Assembly (NCBI RefSeq): GCF_000430705.1
Contig: NZ_AUMN01000002.1
Location: forward strand, 62,001 to 126,000
DNA: 64,000 nt
Direction: 5' to 3'
DNA from: Arthrobacter castelli DSM 16402
GTDB taxonomy: Bacteria; Actinomycetota; Actinomycetes; Actinomycetales; Micrococcaceae
Shown in pieces: positions 17,636 to 27,078 of the stretch. The notes under the pieces were generated by a model that did not search any database, was not told where the DNA came from, and saw only the letters and a program-made list of their open reading frames with translations. The translations under genes were made by a program, and so were the position numbers. Within the stretch, counting starts at the first letter, position 1; each line of letters begins with the position of its first letter.

Positions 17636-18747
17636 GCGAAGACGACACGGCCGCAAATCCTCTGGTTTCTTCAGCCGAAGAGCCTGACGAAAGCGCGCTG
17701 GAAGCCGCCCTGCGGCCGAAAAACCTGGACGACTTTGTCGGCCAGCCACGGGTGCGCCGGCAACTGTCGCTGCTGCTGGAAGCCTCCCGGATGCGCGGCC
17801 GTTCCGCCGACCACGTGCTGCTCTCGGGCCCTCCCGGCCTGGGCAAGACCACGTTGGCCATGATTGTGGCCTCGGAAATGAACGCACCCCTGCGGATTAG
17901 TTCGGGACCGGCCATCCAGCACGCCGGGGACCTGGCGGCGATCCTGTCGTCGCTTGGCGAAGGCGAAGTGCTGTTCCTGGACGAGATCCACCGCATGTCC
18001 CGGCCGGCCGAGGAAATGCTGTACATGGCCATGGAAGATTTCCGCGTCGACATCGTGGTGGGTAAGGGGCCCGGCGCGACGGCGATCCCGCTGGACCTGC
18101 CGCAATTCACCCTCGTCGGCGCCACCACCAGGGCGGGCCTGCTGCCGGGGCCGCTGCGCGACCGCTTCGGATTCACCGGCCAACTGGAATTCTATGCCGT
18201 CGACGAGCTGGAACTGGTGTTGCGGCGCTCGGCCTTGTTGATGGACCTGAAGGTGAATTCGGCCGGCTTTGCCGAAGTCGCCGGCCGCTCACGGGGCACC
18301 CCGCGTGTTGCCAACCGGCTGCTGCGGCGGGTCCGTGACTGGGCACTGGTCCATGGCGTCGAGCAAATCGACTCCCGCACAGCCTCGGCGGCGCTGGACA
18401 TGTACGAGGTCGACGAAAGGGGACTGGACCGGCTGGACCGGTCGGTGCTGAACGCGCTGATCACCAAGTTCGGCGGTGGCCCTGTAGGGTTGTCCACACT
18501 GGCCATCGCCGTGGGGGAAGAGCCGGAGACGGTCGAGACGGTTTCCGAGCCGTATCTGGTGCGCGAAGGTCTGCTGGGGCGCACCCCCAGGGGTCGCATT
18601 GCCACGGTGACCGCGTGGGAACATTTGGAACTTCCGCTACCGGCTCACATGTCGATGGCCGGGCAGGCTGAATTGTTCTCATCGTCTCCGGGAAGCGGCG
18701 AAAATAGACCAGAATGGATGCAGGAGACCGGCGAAGACGGAATTTAA
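17632..18747 (+). CDS. ruvB: Holliday junction branch migration ATPase RuvB
   Basis: The hexameric motor of branch migration. Start ATG 17632 overlaps the ruvA stop by four bases. The 371 residues carry Walker [10 protein letters not shown] (66-74), Walker [10 protein letters not shown], the sensor/arginine-finger region [18 protein letters not shown] and the C-terminal winged helix ([16 protein letters not shown]). Confidence 0.97.
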   Translation: MSEDDTAANPLVSSAEEPDESALEAALRPKNLDDFVGQPRVRRQLSLLLEASRMRGRSADHVLLSGPPGLGKTTLAMIVASEMNAPLRISSGPAIQHAGDLAAILSSLGEGEVLFLDEIHRMSRPAEEMLYMAMEDFRVDIVVGKGPGATAIPLDLPQFTLVGATTRAGLLPGPLRDRFGFTGQLEFYAVDELELVLRRSALLMDLKVNSAGFAEVAGRSRGTPRVANRLLRRVRDWALVHGVEQIDSRTASAALDMYEVDERGLDRLDRSVLNALITKFGGGPVGLSTLAIAVGEEPETVETVSEPYLVREGLLGRTPRGRIATVTAWEHLELPLPAHMSMAGQAELFSSSPGSGENRPEWMQETGEDGI

Positions 18748-18828
18748 GCACTTATCAGCTTAGACTGGTATAACGTCCGGCACCGTTGTCGTGCCCAACT
18801 CATTACAGGTTGAGCCATCGGACGGACG

Positions 18829-18848
18829 ATTGTGCCAGGTGGCACAAT
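18829..18848. promoter_or_regulatory. Perfect 20-bp palindrome upstream of yajC-secDF
   Basis: ATTGTGCCAGGTGGCACAAT has two perfect 9-bp arms around a GG centre. A 2-base centre is too tight for an RNA hairpin loop, so a binding site for a dimeric regulator fits better. It lies 36 bases before the yajC start. I do not recognise the regulator. Confidence 0.6.
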
Positions 18849-18884
18849 GCACAGACCACAGATGTAGAGGAACGGAACACAACC

Positions 18885-19385
18885 TTGTTCGTACACGTTT
18901 TGGCCCAATCCAACCAGGGTTCCGAGGGTTCATTGCCATTCGACCCCTTCCTGCTGATTATGCTGGCCATCTTCGGCATTTTCATCTTCATGATGTTCCG
19001 CCGGAACAAAAAGGCCCAGAAGCAGATGCAGGAACAGCAGGCGAAGATGGCTCCCGGCGTGGAGGTCATGACCAGTTACGGGCTCTTCGGCACCGTGATT
19101 TCGCTCGATGAAGCCGAGAACAAGGTGGTCCTCGAACTTTCGCCCGGAACCCAGGCCACCGTTCACCGCCAGTCAGTGACCAAGATCCTGACAACGGTCG
19201 AACAAGACCAGGACAACCAGGACAACCAGGACAGCCAGGACACCGTCGTGCCCGACGACGCGTCCGCCCTGACCGGATCGGACGCCGGTCCGAACAGCGA
19301 CACCGATCGGGCCGACAGCGCCGCTGATCGTCCTGACGAGAGTGCCCGGCGCCCTCACGAGGATGACAACGACAAGGACCGCTGA
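18885..19385 (+). CDS. yajC: Preprotein translocase accessory subunit YajC
   Basis: YajC is the small membrane subunit associated with SecD/SecF. I start at TTG 18885 (LFVHVLAQSNQG), since the frame upstream covers the palindrome and has no family similarity; GAGGA lies somewhat far upstream, so the start is not certain. One membrane helix (PFDPFLLIMLAIFGIFIFMM), then MAPGVEVMTSYGLFGTV. The 166-residue protein ends in a long acidic tail containing DQDNQDNQDSQD, encoded by 9-bp repeats at 19208-19243. secD follows after five bases. Confidence 0.9.
   Translation: MFVHVLAQSNQGSEGSLPFDPFLLIMLAIFGIFIFMMFRRNKKAQKQMQEQQAKMAPGVEVMTSYGLFGTVISLDEAENKVVLELSPGTQATVHRQSVTKILTTVEQDQDNQDNQDSQDTVVPDDASALTGSDAGPNSDTDRADSAADRPDESARRPHEDDNDKDR
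19208..19243. repeat. 9-bp tandem repeat inside yajC
   Basis: Four CCAGGACA(A/G/C) units at 19208, 19217, 19226 and 19235 encode the DNQ/DSQ repeats in the disordered acidic tail. Confidence 0.8.
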
Positions 19386-19390
19386 ACACT

Positions 19391-21121
19391 ATGGCTCGAA
19401 CCGGTCCGGCCACCGTAGCCAGACGTGTCCTGGTATGGCTCGGTGTTGTCTTCCTGGTGCTGTCCGGCCTCCTCGTCGGAGGGACAGTCTGGGGCAACGC
19501 GAGTTGGGCACCCAAGCTCGCCCTCGACTTGGAGGGCGGCACTCAGATGATCCTTACGCCGGAAGTAGCCGGCAATAAAGAGATCACTGATCAGCAGCTC
19601 CAGCAGGCAGTGGAGATCATCCGCGAGCGTGTCAACGGGTCAGGCGTCACCGAGGCCGAAATCACCACTCAGTCCGGCGACAACGTGGTGGTCAGCCTGC
19701 CCGGCATTCCTTCGGCCGAGACCCGTGAGTTGATCCAGACCTCGGCTCAGCTCCAGTTCCGTCCCGTGCTCAAGGTCGGCAATGGTGATCCGGTGCCGCC
19801 AAAGGAGCGCACTCCCGAAGACCAGCTGCCCACTCCGTCGGCAGAACCCACCGGGGCGAGCGATTCCAACTGGATCGACGCGCAACTGATGAAGAAGTAC
19901 GAGGCGCTGGACTGCACCGGCGAGGCGGCCCAGGCTCCGGTCAAGGACAAGCCCCTTGACGAGGCCGTAGTGTCGTGCGACCCGACGACCGGGACCAAGT
20001 ACATTCTGGGACCTGTCGAGGTGCAAGGCGACTTGATCACTGATGCCGGCTTTGGGCAGGTACAGAACTCCACCGGCGCCAGCCTGGGCCAGTGGGCCGT
20101 CAACATCGACTTCAATAACAAGGGCACCGCCAAGTTCGAGGAAGTCACCAGCCGCCTGGTCTCGATGCAAGGCGTGAAGAACCAGTTCGCCATCGTGCTC
20201 GACGGCAAGGTGATCTCCGCGCCGCAGACCAACAGCGTCATCTCCAACGGCGACGCCCAAATCACCGGTGGCTTCACCGAAGACACGGCCCGGGCGTTGT
20301 CCGAGCAGCTCAAATACGGTGCACTGCCCATCAGCTTCGACATTCAAAGCGAACGGCAAATCTCGGCCACACTTGGCGAGGATCAGCTCCGTTCGGGGCT
20401 GATTGCCGGAGCCATCGGCCTGCTGCTGGTCGTGGTCTATTCGCTGCTCCAATACCGTGCCCTCGGCTTCGTCACGGTGGCTTCGCTGGTGGTGGCCGGT
20501 GTGATGACGTACCTGGCGATCTGCATTCTGGGCTGGACCGAGAACTACAGACTGTCCTTGGCCGGCGTGGCGGGCCTGATTGTGGCAATTGGCCAGACCG
20601 CTGACTCGTTCATCGTCTACTTCGAACGGATCCGTGACGAATTGCGGGACGGACGTGGGCTGGTCTCGGCCGTGGAGAACGGTTGGCGGCGCGCCAAGCA
20701 AACGGTGCTGGCTTCCAAGGCAGTGAACCTGCTGGCCGCCATCGTGCTGTACTTTGTCGCCGTCGGCAACGTGCGTGGCTTCGCGTTCACGCTGGGGTTG
20801 ACAGCTGTCGCGGACCTGATAGTTGTATTCATGTTCACCCACCCGACGCTCCAAATGCTGGCGCGCACCCGCTTCTTCGCAGGCGGCCACAGGCTCTCGG
20901 GGCTGGATCCGGAGCGGCTCGGCGTCGTTCCGCTGTACCGCGGTGCCGGACGGGTGAGGACGGCAACGGACCGGACACCGCCGAAGAGCGGCAAGAACGC
21001 TGCCGCCGCTGGCGAAGCCGGTCGCCGGCAGACCATTGCCGAGCGTCGCAAGGCGGAGGCCGCCAACGGACAGGAATCGATGGCCGGCTCTTCCAAGGGC
21101 TCTGAAGAGGAAGGCAAGTAA
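19391..21121 (+). CDS. secD: Protein translocase subunit SecD
   Basis: SecD uses the proton gradient to help complete protein export through SecYEG. The 576 residues show the N-terminal helix (VLVWLGVVFLVLSGLLVGG), the LALDLEGGTQMIL start of the periplasmic P1 domain, the FNNKGTAKFEEVT region, and the C-terminal helices with GLTAVADLIVVFMFTHP. A Pro-rich insertion (PVPPKERTPEDQLPTPSAEP) lies in P1, as in other actinobacteria. The TAA stop overlaps the secF ATG by one base. Confidence 0.96.
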   Translation: MARTGPATVARRVLVWLGVVFLVLSGLLVGGTVWGNASWAPKLALDLEGGTQMILTPEVAGNKEITDQQLQQAVEIIRERVNGSGVTEAEITTQSGDNVVVSLPGIPSAETRELIQTSAQLQFRPVLKVGNGDPVPPKERTPEDQLPTPSAEPTGASDSNWIDAQLMKKYEALDCTGEAAQAPVKDKPLDEAVVSCDPTTGTKYILGPVEVQGDLITDAGFGQVQNSTGASLGQWAVNIDFNNKGTAKFEEVTSRLVSMQGVKNQFAIVLDGKVISAPQTNSVISNGDAQITGGFTEDTARALSEQLKYGALPISFDIQSERQISATLGEDQLRSGLIAGAIGLLLVVVYSLLQYRALGFVTVASLVVAGVMTYLAICILGWTENYRLSLAGVAGLIVAIGQTADSFIVYFERIRDELRDGRGLVSAVENGWRRAKQTVLASKAVNLLAAIVLYFVAVGNVRGFAFTLGLTAVADLIVVFMFTHPTLQMLARTRFFAGGHRLSGLDPERLGVVPLYRGAGRVRTATDRTPPKSGKNAAAAGEAGRRQTIAERRKAEAANGQESMAGSSKGSEEEGK

Positions 21122-22134
21122 TGGCCCGGTTTTCCACATTCGGTAATGAGCTCTACACCGGCGAACGCTCCTATGACTTCATCGGGAAGCGCAAGATCTG
21201 GTTTTCAATCACCCTGGTGCTGATTGTCATCTCGATCCTGATTCCGATCTTCAAGGGCGGGTTCAATCTCGGCATTGATTTCCAGGGCGGTTCGCAGTTC
21301 ACCGTGTCCAACGTCGCCAACGAGGACATCTCCAAGGGCGAAGAGGCCGTCACCGCCGTCGTTCCCGAGGCTGAGCCCAGGGTGACCAACATTTCCAACA
21401 ACACCATACGGGTGCAGACGAACCAGCTGGACGATGAGCAGACCCTTGACGTCCGCGACGCGCTCAGAGAGGCGTACAGCGTCTCGAAGCAGGAAGTGAC
21501 ATCGACCTATATCGGTCCCGCGTGGGGGCAGGATGTCACCCGGCAGGCGATCCAGGGGCTGGTCATCTTCGTGGCCTTGGCATCGGTGCTGATGGCGATC
21601 TACTTCCGGACATGGAAGATGTCGGTGGCTTCCATCAGCGGCATGGTGACGGTGTTGATCACCACGGCGGGACTGTACTCGCTGAGTGACTTCGAAGTGA
21701 CGCCATCGGCCATTATCGGCTTCCTGACCATCCTGGGGTATTCGTTGTATGACACAGTGGTGGTCTTCGACAAGATCCGGGAAAATACCGTCGAGATCGA
21801 CAAGTCCACCAAGCGGACCTTCGCCGAACAGGTGAATCTCGCGGTGAACCAGACGCTGGTGCGCTCTATCAACACCTCGGTGGTGGCGGTGCTTCCCGTG
21901 GCCTCAATCCTGGTCATAGGTGTCTTCCTGTTGGGCGCCGGAACGCTTCGTGACCTGGCGCTGGCACTGTTCATCGGCATCCTGATCGGTGCGGCAACGA
22001 CGATCTTCGTGGCCGCACCTATGTATTCCTGGCTGCGCGAGCGCGAACCCGAATTGCAGAAGCAGGCCAAAAAAGTCCGCCAGCGCCGGAGCCGGGAAGC
22101 CGCGGAGGCCGACCAGCAAACCGCCACGGCGTGA
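21121..22134 (+). CDS. secF: Protein translocase subunit SecF
   Basis: Partner of SecD in the Sec accessory complex. The 337 residues begin with FSTFGNELYTGERSYDFIGK, then NLGIDFQGGSQFTV and six membrane helices including FLTILGYSLYDTVVVFDKIRE, the conserved family block. It overlaps secD (TAATG), so the pair is translationally coupled. Confidence 0.96.
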   Translation: MARFSTFGNELYTGERSYDFIGKRKIWFSITLVLIVISILIPIFKGGFNLGIDFQGGSQFTVSNVANEDISKGEEAVTAVVPEAEPRVTNISNNTIRVQTNQLDDEQTLDVRDALREAYSVSKQEVTSTYIGPAWGQDVTRQAIQGLVIFVALASVLMAIYFRTWKMSVASISGMVTVLITTAGLYSLSDFEVTPSAIIGFLTILGYSLYDTVVVFDKIRENTVEIDKSTKRTFAEQVNLAVNQTLVRSINTSVVAVLPVASILVIGVFLLGAGTLRDLALALFIGILIGAATTIFVAAPMYSWLREREPELQKQAKKVRQRRSREAAEADQQTATA

Positions 22135-22147
22135 GGTTCATCCGCGG

Positions 22148-22177
22148 GTTTATGCATATCCCTTCACAGGCATAAAC
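22148..22177. promoter_or_regulatory. Inverted repeat upstream of rel
   Basis: GTTTATGC (22148-22155) and GCATAAAC (22170-22177) are perfect 8-bp arms with a 14-base spacer, in the 120-bp gap between secF and rel. The right arm contains a plausible -10 (TAAACT). It may be an operator for rel, or a weak terminator for secF. Confidence 0.4.
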
Positions 22178-22254
22178 TGGGGATGTGGACGCGGCGGGAA
22201 TCCGTCGATTCTGTATGCGTTTGTGTCTGCCGGTACGCCGGAGAAGGGAGCCCA

Positions 22255-24747
22255 GTGGCAGAACGGCCCGATTCGCAGTCGGCACTGCGTGGCACCTCCG
22301 GAGCGCTCGACGAGGCCGGTGAGAGCCCTCGCAAGCCGATGGTTCCCGCGCGGCCAGGCCCGGGGGCGGATGCTGTCGGCAGCGGCGCCGCCGTCGAAGA
22401 CACAGCCGAAGGACCAACTGGAGCAACAACCGAAGGCACGGCGACCGCCACCGGTGCCGGGAACACGCCGGCGACGGGCTCGCGGCCGACGTTCCCGGGC
22501 CGGCGGGAACGCACCAGAGCGCGCATCGCCCGGCTGACCGGCCGGGGGCCGAGCGGGTATTCGCCCATTCTGGAACCCTTGCTCCGCACGGTGCGGGTCA
22601 ATAACCCCAAAGAGGATTTCGACCTCATCCAGCGCGCGTTCGTGGTCGCCGAGCGCCACCACACCGGCCAGAAACGGAAGAGCGGCGACCCGTACATTAC
22701 CCATCCGGTGGCGGTGTCCACCATCCTCGCCGAGCTGGGAATGACCGGTACCACCCTGGCCGCGGCATTGCTGCACGACACGGTGGAGGACACGGACTAC
22801 ACCCTGGAGCAGTTGCGGGTGGATTTTGGCCCGGAAGTGGCGATGCTGGTCGACGGTGTCACCAAGCTGGACAAGGTTACCTTCGGCGAGGCCGCCCAGG
22901 CCGAGACGGTGCGCAAGATGGTCGTGGCGATGGCCAAAGATGTGCGCGTGCTGGTGATTAAACTGGCCGATCGGCTGCATAATGCCAGGACCTGGCGGTT
23001 CGTCTCCGCCGAATCGTCCGCCCGCAAGGCCCATGAGACGCTGGAAATCTTCGCCCCGCTGGCGCACCGGCTGGGGATGAACGCCATCAAATGGGAGCTC
23101 GAGGACCTTTCCTTCGCCGCCCTGCACGGCAAAGTATATGAGGAAATCGTGCGGATGGTGGGGGAACGGACCCCGGAACGGGAAAAGTACCTGTCGACGG
23201 TACGCGAGCAGATCGCCGAAGATCTCAAGGCGGTGAAGATCAAGGCCACGATCACCGGCCGCCCGAAGCACTATTACTCGATCTACCAAAAAATGATCGT
23301 GCGCGGTAAAGACTTCGACGACATCCACGACCTGATGGGCGTGAGGGTGCTCGTCGACTCCGTCCGGGACTGTTACGCCACGCTTGGCTCTTTGCATTCG
23401 CGCTGGAATCCGCTGCCGGGGCGGTTCAAGGACTACATCGCGATGCCCAAATTCAACATGTACCAGTCGCTGCACACTACGGTGATCGGACCGGCGGGAA
23501 AGCCGGTGGAAATCCAGATCCGGACCCACGATATGCACCGCCGTGCCGAGTACGGTGTCGCCGCGCACTGGAAGTACAAGAATCAAGGCGGCAGCGGAAC
23601 CGACCACAAGGCCGGAGATATGGACTGGCTGCGGTCGCTGGCCGACTGGCAGCAGGAAACCGCTGACCCGGACGAATTCCTCGATGCGCTCCGTTTCGAA
23701 ATCAACGCCGCGGAGGTCTTCGTATTCACCCCCAAGGGCGAGGTAATGGCGCTTCCCTCCGGGTCCACCCCCGTGGATTTTGCCTACGCGGTGCACACCG
23801 AAGTGGGGCACCGGACCATCGGGGCGCGGGTCAACGGTAAACTCGTGCCGCTGAACAGCGAGCTCAACCACGGCGACTGGGTGGAAGTCTTCACGTCCAA
23901 GGCCGAAGGCGCCGGTCCCAGCCAGGACTGGCAAGGCTTCGTCAAGAGCCCGCGGGCGCGTAACAAGATCCGGCAGTGGTTCACCAAGGAACGCCGCGAA
24001 GAAGCGATAGAAAAGGGCAAGGACCAGCTCACCCGTGCGATGCGGAAGCAGAATCTGCCGCTGCAGCGGATGATGACCCACAATGCGTTGACCGCCGTCG
24101 CGCACGATATGAAGTACGCGGACATCTCCGGGTTGTATGCGGCAGTGGGGGACAGCCACGTCTCAGCCGCCAGCGTGATCGACAAACTGGTGGAGTCCCT
24201 CGGCGGTGGCCCGAAGAAGGCCGAAGAGGAAACCGACCGGATCGATGTGCCGCTGGCCCAGCGGCGCTCCAAATCCACCGACTCGGGTGTCATGGTCAGG
24301 GGAGTGGAGGACGTTTGGGTCAAGCTCGCCAGGTGCTGCACCCCCGTTCCGCCCGACCCCATTATTGGGTTCGTCACCCGCGGATCCGGTATTTCGGTCC
24401 ATCGCGGTGACTGCACCAATGCCCAGCAGCTGCTGGATCAGCCGGACAGGATCGTCGAAGTCGAATGGGCGCCGACCCAGTCGAGTGTCTTCCTGGTCGA
24501 AATCCAGGTCGAAGCACTGGACCGGAAGAGCCTGCTCTCGGACGTGACCCGGGTGCTCTCGGAGTCCCATGTGAATATTCTGGCGGCCAGCGTGAATATT
24601 GCACGCAACCGCGTGGCTCTGTCCAAGTTCGCCTTCGAAATGGCCGATCCGCAATATCTCAGCCATGTGCTGAGTGCCGTACGGCGGATCGATGGCGTCT
24701 TCGACGTCTACCGCACTACCGATTCGCCGGCCCGGGAACAGCAGTAG
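22255..24747 (+). CDS. rel: Bifunctional (p)ppGpp synthetase/hydrolase (RSH)
   Basis: Rel makes and degrades the stringent-response alarmone. I start at GTG 22255, preceded by GAAGGGAG at 22243-22250. The 830 residues contain a disordered N-terminus of about 90 residues, the hydrolase HD domain with intact HDTVEDT (about 173-179), the synthetase domain ([46 protein letters not shown]), a TGS domain ([19 protein letters not shown]) and a C-terminal ACT domain. Both active sites look intact, so it should be bifunctional, as in other actinobacteria with one long RSH. Confidence 0.96.
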   Translation: MAERPDSQSALRGTSGALDEAGESPRKPMVPARPGPGADAVGSGAAVEDTAEGPTGATTEGTATATGAGNTPATGSRPTFPGRRERTRARIARLTGRGPSGYSPILEPLLRTVRVNNPKEDFDLIQRAFVVAERHHTGQKRKSGDPYITHPVAVSTILAELGMTGTTLAAALLHDTVEDTDYTLEQLRVDFGPEVAMLVDGVTKLDKVTFGEAAQAETVRKMVVAMAKDVRVLVIKLADRLHNARTWRFVSAESSARKAHETLEIFAPLAHRLGMNAIKWELEDLSFAALHGKVYEEIVRMVGERTPEREKYLSTVREQIAEDLKAVKIKATITGRPKHYYSIYQKMIVRGKDFDDIHDLMGVRVLVDSVRDCYATLGSLHSRWNPLPGRFKDYIAMPKFNMYQSLHTTVIGPAGKPVEIQIRTHDMHRRAEYGVAAHWKYKNQGGSGTDHKAGDMDWLRSLADWQQETADPDEFLDALRFEINAAEVFVFTPKGEVMALPSGSTPVDFAYAVHTEVGHRTIGARVNGKLVPLNSELNHGDWVEVFTSKAEGAGPSQDWQGFVKSPRARNKIRQWFTKERREEAIEKGKDQLTRAMRKQNLPLQRMMTHNALTAVAHDMKYADISGLYAAVGDSHVSAASVIDKLVESLGGGPKKAEEETDRIDVPLAQRRSKSTDSGVMVRGVEDVWVKLARCCTPVPPDPIIGFVTRGSGISVHRGDCTNAQQLLDQPDRIVEVEWAPTQSSVFLVEIQVEALDRKSLLSDVTRVLSESHVNILAASVNIARNRVALSKFAFEMADPQYLSHVLSAVRRIDGVFDVYRTTDSPAREQQ

Positions 24748-25390
24748 TCGTCGCCGGGTCACGCGCGGCGATCAATGCATCAACCAGGGCGAGCGCGGCG
24801 CGTTTGCGAGGCACCCTCACCAGTGACTCCAGCCTGGCGCCGACGGTTTCGAGCGGGCAATCCAGCATCGGATGCGAAGTCAGCGCCTGCACCGCTGCGG
24901 CGGATTCGGCCTCCGGAGCGTACAGCGCCATGTCCACGGCTGTGCGCAGCGGCGTGGTGACGGCGGTTTCCGCGGCGCCGACCGCAGCGGCGTCATCGGC
25001 GGCCAGGCGTACTTCGTGCAGTTGGCAGCCACTGAAGGGCCGCAGCGCGGACGTGCGGCGCCGGTGGTCGATGAGCAGATTGATTTTCGCCGGAACCTGC
25101 CCACCGGTGTAGATCCACAACGCACTCTGCCGTCCGATCACGGCTCTGTCCCGCAGCGCGGCAGGCAGCTCAGCGGCCATCGCCCGGGCACGGATCTGCG
25201 GGCCCGGGCGTGCTCCGGCTCGCAGGTAGGTGGCACCACAGAGATGAACCAGCAGTCCATCGTGCGCCATGGCCTGCAGCTCGCTGGCCGAAAATGGCCC
25301 GTCCACCTGCAGCACGTCGTCACCGGACGCCGTCTCATGGGGCACCAGCGGGACGACGCGCCGTCCGGCGGGCTGAGCGTTCAAAGGCAT
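24716..25390 (-). CDS. Conserved protein of unknown function convergent with rel (AbiEi-like?)
   Basis: A 224-residue protein from ATG 25390; its end overlaps the 3' end of rel by 32 bases. An N-terminal stretch ([24 protein letters not shown]) could be the winged-helix domain seen in AbiEi-like antitoxins. It continues with [18 protein letters not shown], an Arg-rich [16 protein letters not shown] and [17 protein letters not shown] cannot assign a function. It is last in a minus-strand series with the cyclophilin and DUF349 genes. No toxin partner is visible. Confidence 0.65.
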   Translation of the reverse strand: MPLNAQPAGRRVVPLVPHETASGDDVLQVDGPFSASELQAMAHDGLLVHLCGATYLRAGARPGPQIRARAMAAELPAALRDRAVIGRQSALWIYTGGQVPAKINLLIDHRRRTSALRPFSGCQLHEVRLAADDAAAVGAAETAVTTPLRTAVDMALYAPEAESAAAVQALTSHPMLDCPLETVGARLESLVRVPRKRAALALVDALIAARDPATTTAVPGPANR

Positions 25391-25486
25391 AGGTCCAGCC
25401 TGCCGCGCTTCGGTCCACGGGCACAATCCGCCGGCGCGGCGACTGTGGATAAGCTCGACGCCGGGCCACCGGCGGCGCGGGCGGTG

Positions 25487-27022
25487 TCAGTGCAGATCTT
25501 CGGCCGACTTCTGGATCTGGTCCAGCCACTGCTGTCGGGCGTGCAACGCTTCCTCGGCCTGGGCGATCTTCTTCTGGTCGCCGGCGGCACGGGCGGCGGC
25601 CAAGTCGTCCTCGAGGCCGGCGATGGCCGATTCCAGTTGGTTCAACGCATTGCTGGTGCGGGCCTTGGTTTCCGGGTCGCTCTTGCGCCAGTGATCCTCG
25701 TCCGCCCCGCGCACCGCATCCTCGACCTCGCGCAGTCCGGCCTCGACACGCGACATGTCGGTGCGGGGGACCTTTCCGGCCCGCTCCCACCTGTCGCGAA
25801 TGGACTGCAGGGACTTCTTGGCGGCATTGAGGTCCTTGACCGGCAGCAGGGCCCGCGCCTCGCGGATGAGTTCCTCCTTCACCTTCAGGTTCGCGGCGAA
25901 CTCCTGGTCCAGTTCCGCGTTGGCCTCCTTCCGGGCCGTGAAGAACGTGTCTTGTGCCGCGCGGAAGCGGGCCCACAGCGCGTCGTCGTCTTTCCTGTTG
26001 GCGCGCTTTGTGGCCTTCCACTCATCCATCAGCTTCCGGTACTCACCGGTAGTGCGGCCCCAGTCCGTTGAAGAGGACATCTCTTCCGCCCGGGCAATCA
26101 ACTCCTCCTTGGCGGCTTTGGCCTCGGCGTTTTCGCTGTCCAGCCGGGAGAAGAACGCCCTGCGGTGACGGTCAAACTGGGTGCGGGCCGAGCGGAACCG
26201 CTTCCAGAGGGCGTCCTCGGTGCTGCGGCCGAGCCGCATGCCGTTCTTTTGCGCGGATTTCCACTCTTCGAACAATTCGTTCATCCGGGCGCTGCTGTGT
26301 TTCCACTGCAATGTGGCCGGATCAGCGGCCGCGATGTTCTCGGCCTCGACGACGATGGCTTCGCGCGCCGCCGTCTCGGCGGCCTTCGCCGCCTCATGTT
26401 CGGCGCGCTCGGTCTCCTTCAGCGACTCAATGTCGGTGCGCAGCCGGTCCAGCCTTCTCTGCAGCGCAGGGACGTCGCCCACGATCGCGCGCTCGGTCAC
26501 CTGCTCCTGGAGGTGCTCGTGCGCCTTGTTCATGTCCGTAGTCGGGGCCTTGGCGGTCACCCGCTGCTCCAGCAGCGCAATTTGTGCGGCGACGTCGTCA
26601 TACTTGCGCGCGAAATATGCCAGCGCTTCCTCCGCCGTGGCATCGGGATACTGGCCGACGCTGTGCTCGGTTCCGTCCTCCTGCAGGAAGACATGGCCTT
26701 CATCGTCGACCCGTGCCCACTTGGCGGCCTCGGCGACCGTCGTCGTATGGTGTGCAGCTGCCGGGGCCGCGGGCTGAGCGGCGCTTGTGCCAACCTTCGG
26801 CGCTATGGCAGCCGGGGTCGGCGGTGGCCCGGGACGCGGCGAAGGCTTCGGTTTCGGAGCCGGCTGCTGCTCTTTTCGCTCAGGCTGCTCGGGCTGCTCG
26901 GGCTGCTCCGCCTGTTGCGGCTGCTCGTGCTGCTCAGGCCGGGCCTGAGGTCCAGCCTGTTCAGCAGTTTCGGAGGCCTGCGCGGCCTGGGGTGTTTCGT
27001 CGGGTTTCTGACTGTCTGTCAC
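25487..27022 (-). CDS. DUF349-domain coiled-coil protein
   Basis: I start at GTG 27022 (TDSQKPDETPQ). The 511 residues open with a Gln/Glu/Pro-rich disordered region (EQPEQPEQPE, PKPSPRPGPPP). They continue with repeated DUF349 helical units, for example WKHSSARMNELFEEWKSAQK, WKRFRSARTQFDRHRRAFF, WGRTTGEYRKLMDEWKATKR and LWARFRAAQDTFFTARKEA. A last coiled coil (AIAGLEDDLAAARAAGDQKKI) ends the protein. The biochemical role is unknown. It lies 56 bases after the cyclophilin gene on the same strand, an arrangement common in Micrococcales. Confidence 0.85.
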   Translation of the reverse strand: MTDSQKPDETPQAAQASETAEQAGPQARPEQHEQPQQAEQPEQPEQPERKEQQPAPKPKPSPRPGPPPTPAAIAPKVGTSAAQPAAPAAAHHTTTVAEAAKWARVDDEGHVFLQEDGTEHSVGQYPDATAEEALAYFARKYDDVAAQIALLEQRVTAKAPTTDMNKAHEHLQEQVTERAIVGDVPALQRRLDRLRTDIESLKETERAEHEAAKAAETAAREAIVVEAENIAAADPATLQWKHSSARMNELFEEWKSAQKNGMRLGRSTEDALWKRFRSARTQFDRHRRAFFSRLDSENAEAKAAKEELIARAEEMSSSTDWGRTTGEYRKLMDEWKATKRANRKDDDALWARFRAAQDTFFTARKEANAELDQEFAANLKVKEELIREARALLPVKDLNAAKKSLQSIRDRWERAGKVPRTDMSRVEAGLREVEDAVRGADEDHWRKSDPETKARTSNALNQLESAIAGLEDDLAAARAAGDQKKIAQAEEALHARQQWLDQIQKSAEDLH

Positions 27023-27053
27023 CGCTATAAGTCTTTCGCGTCGGGTCCGCCCC

Positions 27054-27069
27054 CGCACTCGCGAGTGCG
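27054..27069 (-). terminator. Hairpin between the cyclophilin and DUF349 genes
   Basis: CGCACTCGCGAGTGCG is a perfect 16-bp palindrome, able to fold with a CGCG loop. It sits in the 56-base gap after the cyclophilin stop and may partly terminate or separate expression. There is no T run. Confidence 0.35.
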
Positions 27070-27078
27070 AAGAACCTA

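Noticed and set aside
22150-24159. Open minus-strand frame of 669 codons inside rel
   Set aside because: Antisense to all the rel motifs; no start context or protein pattern.
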